A stretch of DNA of 43,642 nucleotides from Alcanivorax sp. UBA4485 (GCA_002389055.1 DGNT01000161.1:1-43642); one strand, 5' to 3'; shown: positions 1-8,329, counted from the stretch's first letter. Numbers and translations are program-made. The notes: generated by a model from the letters alone, not told the origin.

Positions 1-996
1 CAGTCCAAGGGCATTCCCCGTCTGCGCAAGGCGATCACCGACTGGTACCAGCGCCGCTACGACGTCAGCCTGGATCCGGAAACCGAAGCCATCGTCACCA
101 TCGGTTCCAAGGAAGGCCTGGCGCATCTGGCACTGGCGACCATGGGCCCGGGAGATACCGTGCTGGTGCCCAACCCCAGCTACCCGATCCACCCCTACGG
201 TTTCGTGATCGCCAACGCGGACATCCGCCACGTGCCGCTGGTGCCCGGCGTGGACTTCTTCGAGGAGCTGGTGCGCGCGATCAAGGAAGCCTGGCCCAAG
301 CCCAAACTGCTGGTGCTTAACTTTCCCGGCAACCCCACCGCCCAGTGCGTCGAGCTGGAGTTCTTCGAAAAAGTGGTGGCCATCGCCCGGGAATACGGCA
401 TCTGGGTGGTGCACGACATCGCCTACGCGGACATTGTCTTCGACGGCTACCAGGCGCCCTCGATTCTGCAGGTGGAAGGCGCCCGCGAGGTGGCGGTGGA
501 GTTCTTCTCGCTGTCCAAGAGCTATAACATGCCCGGCTGGCGGGTCGGTTTCTGCTGCGGCAACCCGCAACTGATCCAGGCCCTGGGGCGGATCAAGTCC
601 TACCTGGATTACGGCACCTTCACGCCGATCCAGGTGGCCGCCATCGCCGCCCTGGAAGGCGATCAGAGCTGCGTGGGCGAGAGCCGCGACATGTACCAGC
701 GGCGTCGCGACGTGCTTTGCGACGGCCTTAACGAACTGGGCTGGACGGTGGAGAAGCCCCGCGCCACCATGTTCGTCTGGGCGCGCATCCCCGAAGCCTA
801 CCGGGAGATGGGCTCGCTGGAATTTTCCAAAAAGTTGCTTCAGGAAGCGGGCGTGGCGGTGTCACCGGGCATTGGCTTCGGTGAATACGGCGACGACCAT
901 GTGCGCTTCGCACTGATCGAAAACGAACAACGCACCCGGCAGGCGTTGCGCGGCATCAAGAAGATGTTCCGCGCCGACGGCGTGGCCGGCGAATGA
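1..996 (+). CDS. alaC: AlaC-like PLP-dependent aminotransferase (5' end missing)
   Basis: The gene enters the window already open in frame 1; 331 residues are visible, so roughly 70 N-terminal residues of a usual ~400-residue class I/II aminotransferase lie outside. The fragment shows the fold-type I pattern: a GSKEGLAHL segment, the NPSYPIHPYG segment, NFPGNPTA (substrate and cofactor Asn), a DIAYADI segment with the pyridine-binding Asp, and SLSKSYNMPGWRVGF, whose Lys (codon at 517) should form the internal aldimine with PLP; the C-terminal RFALIENEQR holds the carboxylate-binding Arg. AlaC interconverts pyruvate and alanine with glutamate in the cytosol. Its stop overlaps an ATG at 993, and hom follows at once, an order common in gammaproteobacteria. 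The exact substrate is inferred from family and neighbourhood. Confidence 0.88.
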   Translation, partial: QSKGIPRLRKAITDWYQRRYDVSLDPETEAIVTIGSKEGLAHLALATMGPGDTVLVPNPSYPIHPYGFVIANADIRHVPLVPGVDFFEELVRAIKEAWPKPKLLVLNFPGNPTAQCVELEFFEKVVAIAREYGIWVVHDIAYADIVFDGYQAPSILQVEGAREVAVEFFSLSKSYNMPGWRVGFCCGNPQLIQALGRIKSYLDYGTFTPIQVAAIAALEGDQSCVGESRDMYQRRRDVLCDGLNELGWTVEKPRATMFVWARIPEAYREMGSLEFSKKLLQEAGVAVSPGIGFGEYGDDHVRFALIENEQRTRQALRGIKKMFRADGVAGE

Positions 997-1013
997 AGAG
1001 AGAGGACGCCAAG

Positions 1014-2315
1014 GTGAATGCGGTAAAGGTCGGCATAGCAGGTCTGGGCACGGTGGGCTCCGGCACGGTCAACGTTCTGCAGCGTAACGCCCGGGAAATC
1101 GCCCGGCGCGTGGGCCGCCCGATCGAGATTTCGCACATCGGCGCCCGCCGCGACAACCCGGCGTGCGACATCAGTGGCATCCGCGTATCGCGGGATATCT
1201 TCGCGGTGGCCACGGATCCGGAAATCGACATCCTGGTGGAACTGATCGGCGGCACCGACACCGCCCGCGAACTGGTGCTCACCGCGATCAAGAACGGTAA
1301 GCACATTGTCACCGCCAACAAGGCGCTGATCGCCGAACACGGCAACGAAATCTTCCAGGCCGCCCATCAAAACGGCGTGGACGTGGCGTTCGAGGCGGCG
1401 GTGGCCGGTGGTATTCCGATCCTGAAATCCCTGGGTGAAGGTCTGGCGGCCAACCACATCAACTGGGTGGCGGGCATCATCAACGGCACCGGCAACTACA
1501 TCCTCACCGAGATGGAGCAGGGCGGGCGTGCCTTCCAGGAAGTGCTGGAAGAAGCACAAAGCCTGGGCTACGCCGAAGCGGATCCGACTTTCGACGTGGA
1601 GGGCGTGGACGCCGCGCACAAGCTCACCATCATCGCCTCCATCGCCTTCGGTATTCCGCTGCAGTTTTCCAAGGTCTACATGGAAGGCATCAGCCGCATC
1701 ACCATCGAGGATGTGAAGAGCGCCGCCCAGTTCGGTTACCGGATCAAACACCTGGGCATCGCCAAGGACACCGGCCACGGTATCGAATTGCGTGTGCACC
1801 CCACCCTGATCCCCCGCGAGACCATGCTGTCGGCGGTCAACGGGGTGATGAACGCGATCATGATCGACGGCGACGCGGTGGGCCCCACCATGTTCTACGG
1901 CGCCGGCGCCGGCGCCGAGCCCACCGCCTCGGCCGTGGTGGCGGACATCATCGAAATGGGCCGCGCCCTGACCGTGGACCACAACGAGCGGGTGCCCTAC
2001 CTGGGTTTCCACGCCGACCAGATGTCCGACGATCCGATTCTTACCATCGACGACGTGTCCTGCAGCTTCTACCTGCGCCTGCACGTTCAGGACAAGCCCG
2101 GCGTGCTCGCCAACATCACCCGTATCCTCAGTGACAACCACATCAGCATCGAAGCCCTGGTGCAGAAGGAAACCGAGGAAGGCCTGGTGCCGATCGTGAT
2201 GATGACTCACAAGGTGCTGGAAGGGGACATGAACGCGGCTCTGGCGGCGATCTCCGCCCTCGACACCGTGGACAACAATATTATGCGCATCCGCGTGGAA
2301 ACGCTGGACGCTTGA
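1014..2315 (+). CDS. hom: Homoserine dehydrogenase
   Basis: Monofunctional homoserine dehydrogenase, 433 residues, reducing aspartate semialdehyde to homoserine with NAD(P)H on the threonine/methionine branch. The N-terminus is a Rossmann motif (GIAGLGTVGSG); the middle has the TANKALIA and GGIPILKSL segments and the catalytic-domain stretch GIINGTGNYIL; the C-terminal ~90 residues form an ACT domain (LHVQDKPGVLANITRIL), the usual site of threonine feedback inhibition. I prefer the GTG at 1014, preceded by GAGAGGA seven bases upstream and giving an N-terminus that begins just before the Rossmann strand; an in-frame ATG at 993 overlaps the alaC stop but has no good ribosome-binding site and adds only MKREDAK. 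Probably co-transcribed with alaC and thrC. Confidence 0.95.
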   Translation: MNAVKVGIAGLGTVGSGTVNVLQRNAREIARRVGRPIEISHIGARRDNPACDISGIRVSRDIFAVATDPEIDILVELIGGTDTARELVLTAIKNGKHIVTANKALIAEHGNEIFQAAHQNGVDVAFEAAVAGGIPILKSLGEGLAANHINWVAGIINGTGNYILTEMEQGGRAFQEVLEEAQSLGYAEADPTFDVEGVDAAHKLTIIASIAFGIPLQFSKVYMEGISRITIEDVKSAAQFGYRIKHLGIAKDTGHGIELRVHPTLIPRETMLSAVNGVMNAIMIDGDAVGPTMFYGAGAGAEPTASAVVADIIEMGRALTVDHNERVPYLGFHADQMSDDPILTIDDVSCSFYLRLHVQDKPGVLANITRILSDNHISIEALVQKETEEGLVPIVMMTHKVLEGDMNAALAAISALDTVDNNIMRIRVETLDA

Positions 2316-2334
2316 CGCTTAAGAGAGATACGAC

Positions 2335-3477
2335 ATGCCATTCCGTGACCGCTACACCGGCCTGATCAATCGTTACCGTGACCACCTGCCGGTTAACGAC
2401 GACACCCCGTTGATCAGCCTGGGCGAAGGCAACACGCCGCTGATCCGTTTGAAGAATATCCCCCGCCTGCTCGGCAAGGACGTGGATATCTACGTCAAGT
2501 ACGAGGGTTTGAACCCCACCGGGTCGTTCAAGGACCGGGGCATGACCATGGCGGTGACCAAGGCGGTGGAAGAGGGCAGCAACGCCATTATTTGCGCGTC
2601 CACAGGCAACACCTCCGCGGCGGCGGCGGCCTATGCCGCCCGTGCCGGGATCACCGCTTTCGTGATTATCCCGGAAGGCAAAATCGCCATGGGCAAGCTG
2701 GCCCAGGCGATGATGTACGGCGCCGTGATCATGCAGATCCGCGGCAACTTCGACCAGGGCATGGAACTGGTCAAGCAAGTGGCCGAGAAAGCACCGGTGA
2801 CCATCGTTAACTCGGTGAACCCCTACCGTTTGCAGGGCCAGAAAACCGCCGCCTTCGAAATCATCGAAGAGCTCGGCCGCGCCCCGGACTACCACTGCTT
2901 GCCGGTGGGCAACGCGGGCAACATCACCGCCCATTGGATCGGTTACTGCGAATACTCTTCCACCAAAACCGACATCGTCACCGAGGCATGCGCGTTCTGC
3001 GAAGGTCATTGCCGCTACGCCGGTGGCCCGATGATCGGCGACCGCCCGAAGATGGTCGGCTACCAGGCGGCGGGTTCGGCGCCGTTCCTGCGCGGCGAAC
3101 GGGTCTCCGACCCGGAGACCGTGGCCACCGCCATTCGTATCGGCAACCCGCAATCATGGGATAAGGCCTGGAAGGTGAAGGAAGAATCCGGCGGCTGGTT
3201 CGACGAGCTCAGCGATGACGAAATTCTCGCCGCTCAGAAGTTGCTCGCCGAGAAAGAGGGTATTTTCTGCGAGCCCGCTTCCGCCGCTTCCATCGGCGGT
3301 GCCATGCGTGACATCAAGTCCGGCAAGATCGCCGAAGGGTCCACCATTGTTTGCACCCTTACCGGTAACGGTCTCAAGGATCCGGACACCGCTATTGAGC
3401 AGTGCAAGGACTCCCGCATGGTGACCATCGACGCGGAACTGGACGCGGTGCGCGACGCCATCGTCAAAAATATGTGA
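2335..3477 (+). CDS. thrC: Threonine synthase with a cysteine-containing insertion
   Basis: PLP-dependent threonine synthase, 380 residues, of the short Bacillus-like type rather than the ~470-residue type of Pseudomonas; it converts O-phosphohomoserine to threonine and phosphate. The PLP lysine is Lys66 in NPTGSFKDRGM; CASTGNTSAAAAAYAA and PVGNAGNITA bind the cofactor phosphate, and LTGNGLKD closes the active site. An AGAGAG ribosome-binding site lies 8 bases before the ATG, 19 bases after hom. Between WIGYCEY and IGDRPKMVG the protein carries about 20 extra residues (roughly 208-234) with four cysteines nearby or within (Cys205, 219, 222, 226); relatives I recall have only a few residues there. 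Two terminators follow, so this is the last gene of the operon. Confidence 0.95.
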   Translation: MPFRDRYTGLINRYRDHLPVNDDTPLISLGEGNTPLIRLKNIPRLLGKDVDIYVKYEGLNPTGSFKDRGMTMAVTKAVEEGSNAIICASTGNTSAAAAAYAARAGITAFVIIPEGKIAMGKLAQAMMYGAVIMQIRGNFDQGMELVKQVAEKAPVTIVNSVNPYRLQGQKTAAFEIIEELGRAPDYHCLPVGNAGNITAHWIGYCEYSSTKTDIVTEACAFCEGHCRYAGGPMIGDRPKMVGYQAAGSAPFLRGERVSDPETVATAIRIGNPQSWDKAWKVKEESGGWFDELSDDEILAAQKLLAEKEGIFCEPASAASIGGAMRDIKSGKIAEGSTIVCTLTGNGLKDPDTAIEQCKDSRMVTIDAELDAVRDAIVKNM

Positions 3478-3484
3478 AGGCCCG

Positions 3485-3506
3485 ACGTTCAATATCGAAC
3501 GTTTTT
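3485..3506 (+). terminator. First intrinsic terminator after thrC
   Basis: ACGTTC (3485-3490) pairs with GAACGT (3497-3502) across a six-base loop, and the stem runs straight into TTTTT ending at 3506. It sits 8 bases after the thrC stop. The stem is short and AT-rich, so alone it would be a weak terminator. Confidence 0.55.
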
Positions 3507-3545
3507 AAAAGGCGTGGCACCGAAAGGTCCACGCCTTTTCTGCTT
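3507..3545 (+). terminator. Second, strong intrinsic terminator after thrC
   Basis: AAAAGGCGTGG (3507-3517) pairs perfectly with CCACGCCTTTT (3529-3539). Inside, ACC-GAAA-GGT forms a short helix capped by a GNRA tetraloop after one bulged base. The symmetric A and T runs make it usable on either strand. It directly abuts the first hairpin, giving tandem terminators at the end of alaC-hom-thrC. The rest of the 307-base gap to the porin gene (3546-3727) is AT-richer; I see no gene in it. Confidence 0.8.
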
Positions 3546-3727
3546 TTTGCACAAGGCGAATTTCCACCTTGGCCTTGAAACCTGCGTCCGATTGGGGGAT
3601 ATATAAAGAACGAAAAGCAGCCTGTGGCAATAAGTTCATTGGATTTTTCAATTTTTTTATATTGCTGGAAAGCCAGAGACAATAAGGGTTTTTCGGTGAA
3701 AGTCTGAGCAAGAAAAAGGTCACCGGT

Positions 3728-3755
3728 TTGACATCAGTGCAGTGATCTTTAGGCT
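3728..3755 (+). promoter_or_regulatory. Possible sigma70 promoter of the porin gene
   Basis: A perfect -35 TTGACA (3728-3733) is followed after 16 bases by TAGGCT (3750-3755), only a partial match to TATAAT. Transcription would then begin near 3761-3763, leaving a ~23-base leader to the ATG at 3785 and ruling out the in-frame ATG at 3761. The -10 is poor, so this is a moderate call. Confidence 0.4.
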
Positions 3756-3784
3756 GCGTAATGACTTCTGCTGGGGAGACCATA

Positions 3785-4924
3785 ATGAGAAAGTCTATTT
3801 TTGCGAAGTCCGCACTGGGCTTATTCGCGGCGACCGCCGTATGCACACCGATCACGGCCACCGCTGGCGCGGAATTAAGCGCCGGTGTTTGGTGGGTCTA
3901 TCAGAACGTAACCAATTCTGATTTCAATTCGACCTCGTTCAACGAGGATCTCGATAATGAAACCGGCGGCAATTTCGCCGATCCGGCGCTGATTTTGTAC
4001 GCCGATGACGACGGCAGTCACGGCCCTTGGCATTTCAGCGCGGAAACCCGCATCGGTACCGGTTCCTTTACCAGCCCCGCTAACAATAACAGTGGGGACA
4101 ACTTTACCCTTCACAAGGCCTGGATCGGTTATGACCTGACCGAAGACACCAGTCTCAAGTTGGGTAAAAGCCAGGTACCGTTCGGTTGGAAAACCACTAA
4201 CTTCTGGCCCGGCGACGGCCTGCAGGGCGGCTACGGCGACCAGATGGACGTGGGCCTGAAACTGAGTGGTGATGCCGGCGCGATCCATTATGACGCGGCC
4301 TATTACCACCAGGACGACTGGGGCGAGGACAGTACCGACACCGTTGACGACAACGGTCACTGGGGTACCAGCGCCACCTACCGCAAGATCAAGACCGGCG
4401 TACTCAACGTTGACTGGACCTTCCTCGAGCATCACACCATCGGGGCCTCCGCCCAGTACGGTCGGATGCAGGATCTGGTGCCGGTGGCCGCCGGTAATCC
4501 GTCCGCCAGTAACGACGAAGGCAGCCACCAGGCCTACGATCTGCACTACATGTTCGAGATGGATAACTGGACCGCCAAGTACCGGTTTATCAGTGTCGAG
4601 CGTGATTTCGATGGTATGGACGCGCTGCTCGCCTCCGCCGATGCGCCGGTGGACGACAAGATCGAAAACCAGCGCCATGTGGTGGAAGTGGGCTACAACC
4701 ACAACAACTGGTTCTACTATGTGGACGCCGGCGTGGCCAGCACCGACACCACCGGTAATAACGCCGATGACGTTCAGTTCATCGCGCCCGGTATTCGCTA
4801 TCAGTACGGTCCCGGCTGGATCTACTTCGAGTACCTGCAGTCCGACGGCGACATCAATGCCTATGGCGATGTCTACGAATCGGATTTCGATGCGGCCTAC
4901 GTCGCCTTCGATTTCTACTTCTAA
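3785..4924 (+). CDS. Outer-membrane beta-barrel porin
   Basis: A 379-residue precursor with a signal peptide of about 29 residues (MRKSIFAKSALGLFAATAV, then an A-x-A-like site at ATAGA). The mature part alternates polar and aromatic residues (for example WHFSAETRIGTGSF, DTSLKLGKSQVPFGWKT) and ends in the aromatic terminus AFDFYF expected for BamA-assembled barrels. The KLGKSQVPFGW type of segment recalls phosphate-selective (OprO/OprP-like) and short-chain porins, but I cannot assign a solute. The ATG at 3785 is chosen because GGGGAG lies six bases upstream; a longer reading from 3761 adds eight residues before the signal peptide. A BCCT transporter follows 122 bases later on the same strand, so the porin may supply that transporter's substrate; this is inference from position. 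Confidence 0.85.
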   Translation: MRKSIFAKSALGLFAATAVCTPITATAGAELSAGVWWVYQNVTNSDFNSTSFNEDLDNETGGNFADPALILYADDDGSHGPWHFSAETRIGTGSFTSPANNNSGDNFTLHKAWIGYDLTEDTSLKLGKSQVPFGWKTTNFWPGDGLQGGYGDQMDVGLKLSGDAGAIHYDAAYYHQDDWGEDSTDTVDDNGHWGTSATYRKIKTGVLNVDWTFLEHHTIGASAQYGRMQDLVPVAAGNPSASNDEGSHQAYDLHYMFEMDNWTAKYRFISVERDFDGMDALLASADAPVDDKIENQRHVVEVGYNHNNWFYYVDAGVASTDTTGNNADDVQFIAPGIRYQYGPGWIYFEYLQSDGDINAYGDVYESDFDAAYVAFDFYF

Positions 4925-4937
4925 ACGCAATGCCGTC

Positions 4938-4980
4938 AAGCCGGCCCCGTGCCGGCTTCAGGGTTCGGCAACACCGAACC
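4938..4980 (+). other. Two tandem hairpins between porin and BCCT gene
   Basis: AAGCCGGC (4938-4945) pairs with GCCGGCTT (4951-4958), and GGTTCGG (4962-4968) pairs with CCGAACC (4974-4980). Neither is followed by a T-run, so they are unlikely to be full intrinsic terminators; they could attenuate read-through or protect the porin mRNA 3' end while letting some transcripts continue into the transporter gene. Confidence 0.5.
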
Positions 4981-5046
4981 GACCGCGCGGCGCCGCCTTT
5001 CTGGTTCTGAGCCGGTGCCGCGTGACACGGAAAATGGAGTCATGCC

Positions 5047-6615
5047 ATGAGCGTGGAATACGAAACAGACTATGAAGCGGGTCAGGATAATGTGCAGGTC
5101 CTCGGGATGGACATGCACAATCCGGTCTTCTTCATCAGTGCGGTGCTGATCCTTGCGTTCGTGATCGGTACCCTTATCTTTCCCGCCGAGGCCAAAACGG
5201 CCCTCGACGGTGCCAAGGGCTGGACCATCGACAACTTTGACTGGTTGTTCATGGTCGGCGCCAATATCTTCGTTTTGTTCTGTATCGCCCTGATTTTTCT
5301 TCCCGTCGGCAAAATCCGCCTGGGCGGCGACGACGCCCGTCCGGATTTCTCGACCCTGTCCTGGTTCGCGATGTTGTTCGCCGCCGGCATGGGCATCGGC
5401 CTGATGTTCTGGAGCGTGGCGGAGCCGGTGGGCTACTACACCGACTGGTTCGGTACGCCCCTGAATGTGGCGCCCAACACCCCGGAAGCCAAAGACATGG
5501 CGCTGGGCGCGGTGATGTACCACTGGGGCCTGCACCCCTGGGCGATTTACGGCGTGGTGGCACTGTCCCTGGCGTTCTTCGCCTATAACAAAGGCATGCC
5601 GCTGACGATCCGTTCCGCCTTCTACCCGATACTGGGGGAACGCTGCTGGGGCTGGCCCGGCCACATCATTGACGTGCTGGCGGTACTGGCGACCATCTTT
5701 GGTCTGGCCACGTCCCTGGGGCTGGGCGCCAAACAGGCCGCCGGGGGCATGCACTTTCTGTTCGACACCCCCAACGCCATCAACGTGCAGATCGCGATTA
5801 TCGTGGGCGTCACGGCGGCGGCGGTGATCTCGGTCATGCGCGGCCTGGACGGCGGCGTCAAGCTGCTGAGTAACATCAACATGGGCCTGGCCGCGCTGCT
5901 GTTGCTGTTCGTGATGATCGCCGGCCCCACCCTGTTGATTTTCACCAGCATGGGCCAGACCGCCGTGGATTACGTGGCCAATATCATTCCGCTGAGCAAC
6001 TGGATCGGTCGTGAAGACCAGGGTTTCCTGCACGACTGGACCGTATTCTATTGGGCCTGGTGGATTTCCTGGTCCCCGTTCGTGGGCATGTTCATCGCCC
6101 GGGTTTCCCGGGGTCGCACCGTCCGTGAGTTCCTCACCGCGGTGCTGCTGGTGCCCACCCTGGTGACCGTGGTGTGGATGGCCACCTTTGGCGGCTCTGG
6201 TCTGCACCAGACCATCAACGGTATCGGCGAACTCGCCAACGGCGTCGGCGACTCGTCCCTGTCCCTGTTCCAGATGCTGGCCGAACTGCCGCTCACCGCG
6301 ATCACCTCCTTCCTGGCGATCGTGCTGGTGCTGGTGTTCTTTATCACCTCCTCGGATTCCGGCTCCCTGGTGATCGACTCCATCACCGCCGGCGGCAAGC
6401 TCGACGCGCCGGTACCCCAGCGGGTGTTCTGGGCGATTATGGAAGGCCTGATCGCCGGTGCCCTGCTGTATGGCGGTGGCGAGCAGGCGCTGAACGCGCT
6501 GCAGGCCGGTGCCATTACCACTGGCTTGCCGTTCACGGTGGTGCTGTTGGTGATGTGCTTCAGCCTCTACAAGGGCCTCTCGGCGGAGCGCAAGCTGATG
6601 ACCGCCAAACCCTGA
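5047..6615 (+). CDS. BCCT-family betaine/choline/carnitine transporter
   Basis: A 522-residue inner-membrane protein with about twelve hydrophobic helices, the usual BCCT length. Family signatures are clear: the glycine stretch GMGIGLMFWSVAEP in the third helix region (sodium/substrate site), and the eighth-helix signature YWAWWISWSPFVGMFIARVSRGRTVREF with its tryptophan box. Members are Na+- or H+-coupled symporters or exchangers of glycine betaine, choline, carnitine or ectoine. The C-terminal cytoplasmic tail is short (after FSLYKGLSAERK), so the long osmosensing tail of BetP/BetT is absent, which argues against strong osmotic gating. The start has GGAGTC-type upstream bases and an ATG at 5047. 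Substrate not determined; the porin just upstream is a plausible partner. A strong terminator follows. Confidence 0.93.
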   Translation: MSVEYETDYEAGQDNVQVLGMDMHNPVFFISAVLILAFVIGTLIFPAEAKTALDGAKGWTIDNFDWLFMVGANIFVLFCIALIFLPVGKIRLGGDDARPDFSTLSWFAMLFAAGMGIGLMFWSVAEPVGYYTDWFGTPLNVAPNTPEAKDMALGAVMYHWGLHPWAIYGVVALSLAFFAYNKGMPLTIRSAFYPILGERCWGWPGHIIDVLAVLATIFGLATSLGLGAKQAAGGMHFLFDTPNAINVQIAIIVGVTAAAVISVMRGLDGGVKLLSNINMGLAALLLLFVMIAGPTLLIFTSMGQTAVDYVANIIPLSNWIGREDQGFLHDWTVFYWAWWISWSPFVGMFIARVSRGRTVREFLTAVLLVPTLVTVVWMATFGGSGLHQTINGIGELANGVGDSSLSLFQMLAELPLTAITSFLAIVLVLVFFITSSDSGSLVIDSITAGGKLDAPVPQRVFWAIMEGLIAGALLYGGGEQALNALQAGAITTGLPFTVVLLVMCFSLYKGLSAERKLMTAKP

Positions 6616-6636
6616 AGGCTTCCCGCAAGCCTCGAA

Positions 6637-6669
6637 TAAAAAGCCCGGCCTTCGCGCCGGGCTTTTTTT
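6637..6669 (+). terminator. Intrinsic terminator after the BCCT gene
   Basis: AAGCCCGGC (6641-6649) pairs with GCCGGGCTT (6656-6664) over a six-base loop, flanked by an A-run before and a T-run to 6669. It lies 22 bases after the transporter stop. The rest of the 493-base gap to 7109 contains no gene but holds two large inverted repeats. Confidence 0.9.
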
Positions 6670-6720
6670 GTCTGGCGGATAATCAAAGAGCGAGCTGAGA
6701 TGTTGGCGTCTTCGTAGCCC

Positions 6721-6829
6721 GGTTCGGTCTCGGTGCCTGTGTCCAGGACCCGCCGTGAATACGTCCCTGTAGGCTTGTGTTCGGCTCCCTGCCTCACACA
6801 GTCCTGGACACAGGCACCGAGACCGAACC
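6721..6829. repeat. Long inverted repeat, copy A
   Basis: Bases 6721-6749 and 6801-6829 are a perfect 29-base inverted repeat enclosing 51 bases. The left half of the enclosed part carries the family core (CGCCGTGAATACGTCCCTGT, then AGGCT) also found in copies B and C; the right half is unrelated to theirs. The short palindrome CTCCCTTGGGAG (6829-6840) adjoins it. The stem sequence shares nothing obvious with the stems of B and C. No transposase or coding sequence is present. Confidence 0.9.
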
Positions 6830-6969
6830 TCCCTTGGGAGCGAACCGCCGAGCTCAGCTAAGAAGCCAAGCTTGTGCGAGTTGGCCTTACCAAGCTCGCC
6901 CCTCCCCAAAAATTTTTCAGAGAGGTTCGGCGCCGGTGATAACCCGGAGCGCTGGAGTCTCACTCCGGA

Positions 6970-7076
6970 GCGGGTCTGTGTTAGGCCCTTCCGGGACCCT
7001 GGAGAACAGGACGTTCGACAGGGAGTCTACAGGGACGTATTCACGACGTTCCCGGAAGGGCCTAACACAGACCCGC
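6970..7076. repeat. Long inverted repeat, copy B (opposite orientation)
   Basis: Bases 6970-6996 and 7050-7076 are a perfect 27-base inverted repeat around a 53-base centre. Read on the minus strand the centre matches that of copy C at 51 of 53 positions. The element ends 32 bases beyond the stop codon of the beta-lactamase-like gene, in the position of a 3' untranslated structure for that gene. Confidence 0.92.
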
Positions 7077-7108
7077 GCCCCCGGCTGGAGAGAACCGAGC
7101 GCCGCGAC

Positions 7109-8329
7109 TTATCGGGTGTGGCGGTTAATGGTGTATTGGAGGTTGAGCAGGGCGGGGAGGTGCGGCCCGATCAGACCCTTGCCGGTGGTCAGCAAGGCGC
7201 CGGCCAGATCCCGGTCCGGGTCCGCCCAGCAATAGATGCTGATAAAACCCAGGTGCCCGAAGGCGCGCGGCGCCGCCGGCCCGAACAGGCCAATACCGCG
7301 ATTGCCCAGCATAAAACCTGGCGAGAACGTCAGCGGCAGCATCAGGGTGCGGTCCACTCGGGGGCGCCGCGAAGCAGGCGCCAGCGCCGCCGCCACCGTC
7401 TCCGGTCGGAAAATCTGATGGTCGCCCCAGCGGCCGCCATTGAGCAGCATCTGGAAGAAGCGGCTGGCTTCCTCGGCGGTGGCGTACAGGTTGCCGGCGG
7501 GCACCACCGCCTGCTGGAAGCGCTCGTCGTTGGTGACTTCCACCACCTCGCCGAAGGTGCCGCCCACCGCGTAGTTCAGAAACAGGTCCACCAGCTTCAT
7601 CGGCACACCGGTGGCCACGTCGCGGGCGCGCTCCGGGCCGGTGGCGCCGAAGGTGAAGTAGCGCATGCCCATGGGCTGGCGTACCACCCGGTCCAGGGTG
7701 GCGTTGAGGCCCTCGCCGGTGACTTTTTCCACCACCGCGCCCAGGATGAAACCGGCGGTGATGGCGTGGTAGGACTGGTTGCCCAGGGTGCTGGGCCGGG
7801 CTTCGCAGAGCAGTTTCACGATCTCATTCGGCCGGTACAGGATGTCCGGCTCCACCGCCTGCTCCGGGCGCGGAATGCCGGCCCGGTGGGTGAGCATATG
7901 CCGCAGGGTGGTGTTCTGCTTGCCGTGGCAGCCGTATTCGGGCAGATAGCGGCTGACCGGGTCGTCGAGGTGCAGCTGGCCCTGTTCCGCCAGGTGATGC
8001 ACCAGCATGGCGGTGATCGACTTGGAGGCGGAGAACAGGCACACCGGGGTCTCGGTGGTGAGCAGGCGCTCGCTCACCGGGTCCGCGTAGCCAATCGCCC
8101 GGTCCAGGAACACGCTGCCCCGGCGGCGCAGGCTGAGCGCGATGCCCGGGCTCATGCCGCCCCGGTAGAGCCGCCGCGTGGCCCGCCAGATCGCCTCGAC
8201 CCGGTCGTCGTCCAGCCCGGCCTCGGCGGCGGGCGCTTCGCTGCCCTGGGCGATAAGCGGCGCCAGATTGCGGGGGATCGGGGTGCGTTGCGGGGAAAGA
8301 AGGCGGCTGAGGCGCGGGCGTAGGGCCAT
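7109..8329 (-). CDS. Serine hydrolase of the class C beta-lactamase/esterase family
   Basis: 406 residues from the ATG at 8329 (an in-frame TTG at 8335 is possible; neither has a strong ribosome-binding site). The beta-lactamase-fold signatures are present: the SxxK nucleophile motif in CLFSASKSITAM (about residues 100-103), a tyrosine motif at QSYHAITAGF in place of the usual YxN, and a late HLGF where true enzymes have KTG or HxG. This pattern fits EstB-like carboxylesterases and related hydrolases (Pfam Beta-lactamase) better than antibiotic-inactivating AmpC. There is no signal peptide: the N-terminus MALRPRLSRLLSPQRTPI is basic without a hydrophobic core, which argues for a cytoplasmic enzyme and against a role in beta-lactam resistance. 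Substrate unknown. Flanked on the 3' side by repeat B. Confidence 0.85.
   Translation of the reverse strand: MALRPRLSRLLSPQRTPIPRNLAPLIAQGSEAPAAEAGLDDDRVEAIWRATRRLYRGGMSPGIALSLRRRGSVFLDRAIGYADPVSERLLTTETPVCLFSASKSITAMLVHHLAEQGQLHLDDPVSRYLPEYGCHGKQNTTLRHMLTHRAGIPRPEQAVEPDILYRPNEIVKLLCEARPSTLGNQSYHAITAGFILGAVVEKVTGEGLNATLDRVVRQPMGMRYFTFGATGPERARDVATGVPMKLVDLFLNYAVGGTFGEVVEVTNDERFQQAVVPAGNLYATAEEASRFFQMLLNGGRWGDHQIFRPETVAAALAPASRRPRVDRTLMLPLTFSPGFMLGNRGIGLFGPAAPRAFGHLGFISIYCWADPDRDLAGALLTTGKGLIGPHLPALLNLQYTINRHTR

Noticed and set aside
4936..6963. Long minus-strand open frame of 675 codons antisense to the BCCT gene
   Set aside because: Rich in His, Gln, Gly and Arg with no domain pattern; it is the antisense shadow of a GC-rich membrane-protein gene and runs through a terminator and repeat A.
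6777..7235. Short possible peptides containing YRDVFTA-like sequence near 6700-7200 and 9180-9500
   Set aside because: They are translations of the inverted-repeat core and appear at each copy; they have no ribosome-binding sites and should not be annotated as small proteins.
7109..8329. Antibiotic-resistance beta-lactamase
   Set aside because: No signal peptide, no KTG motif and YHA instead of YxN; a cytoplasmic esterase-like enzyme is more likely.
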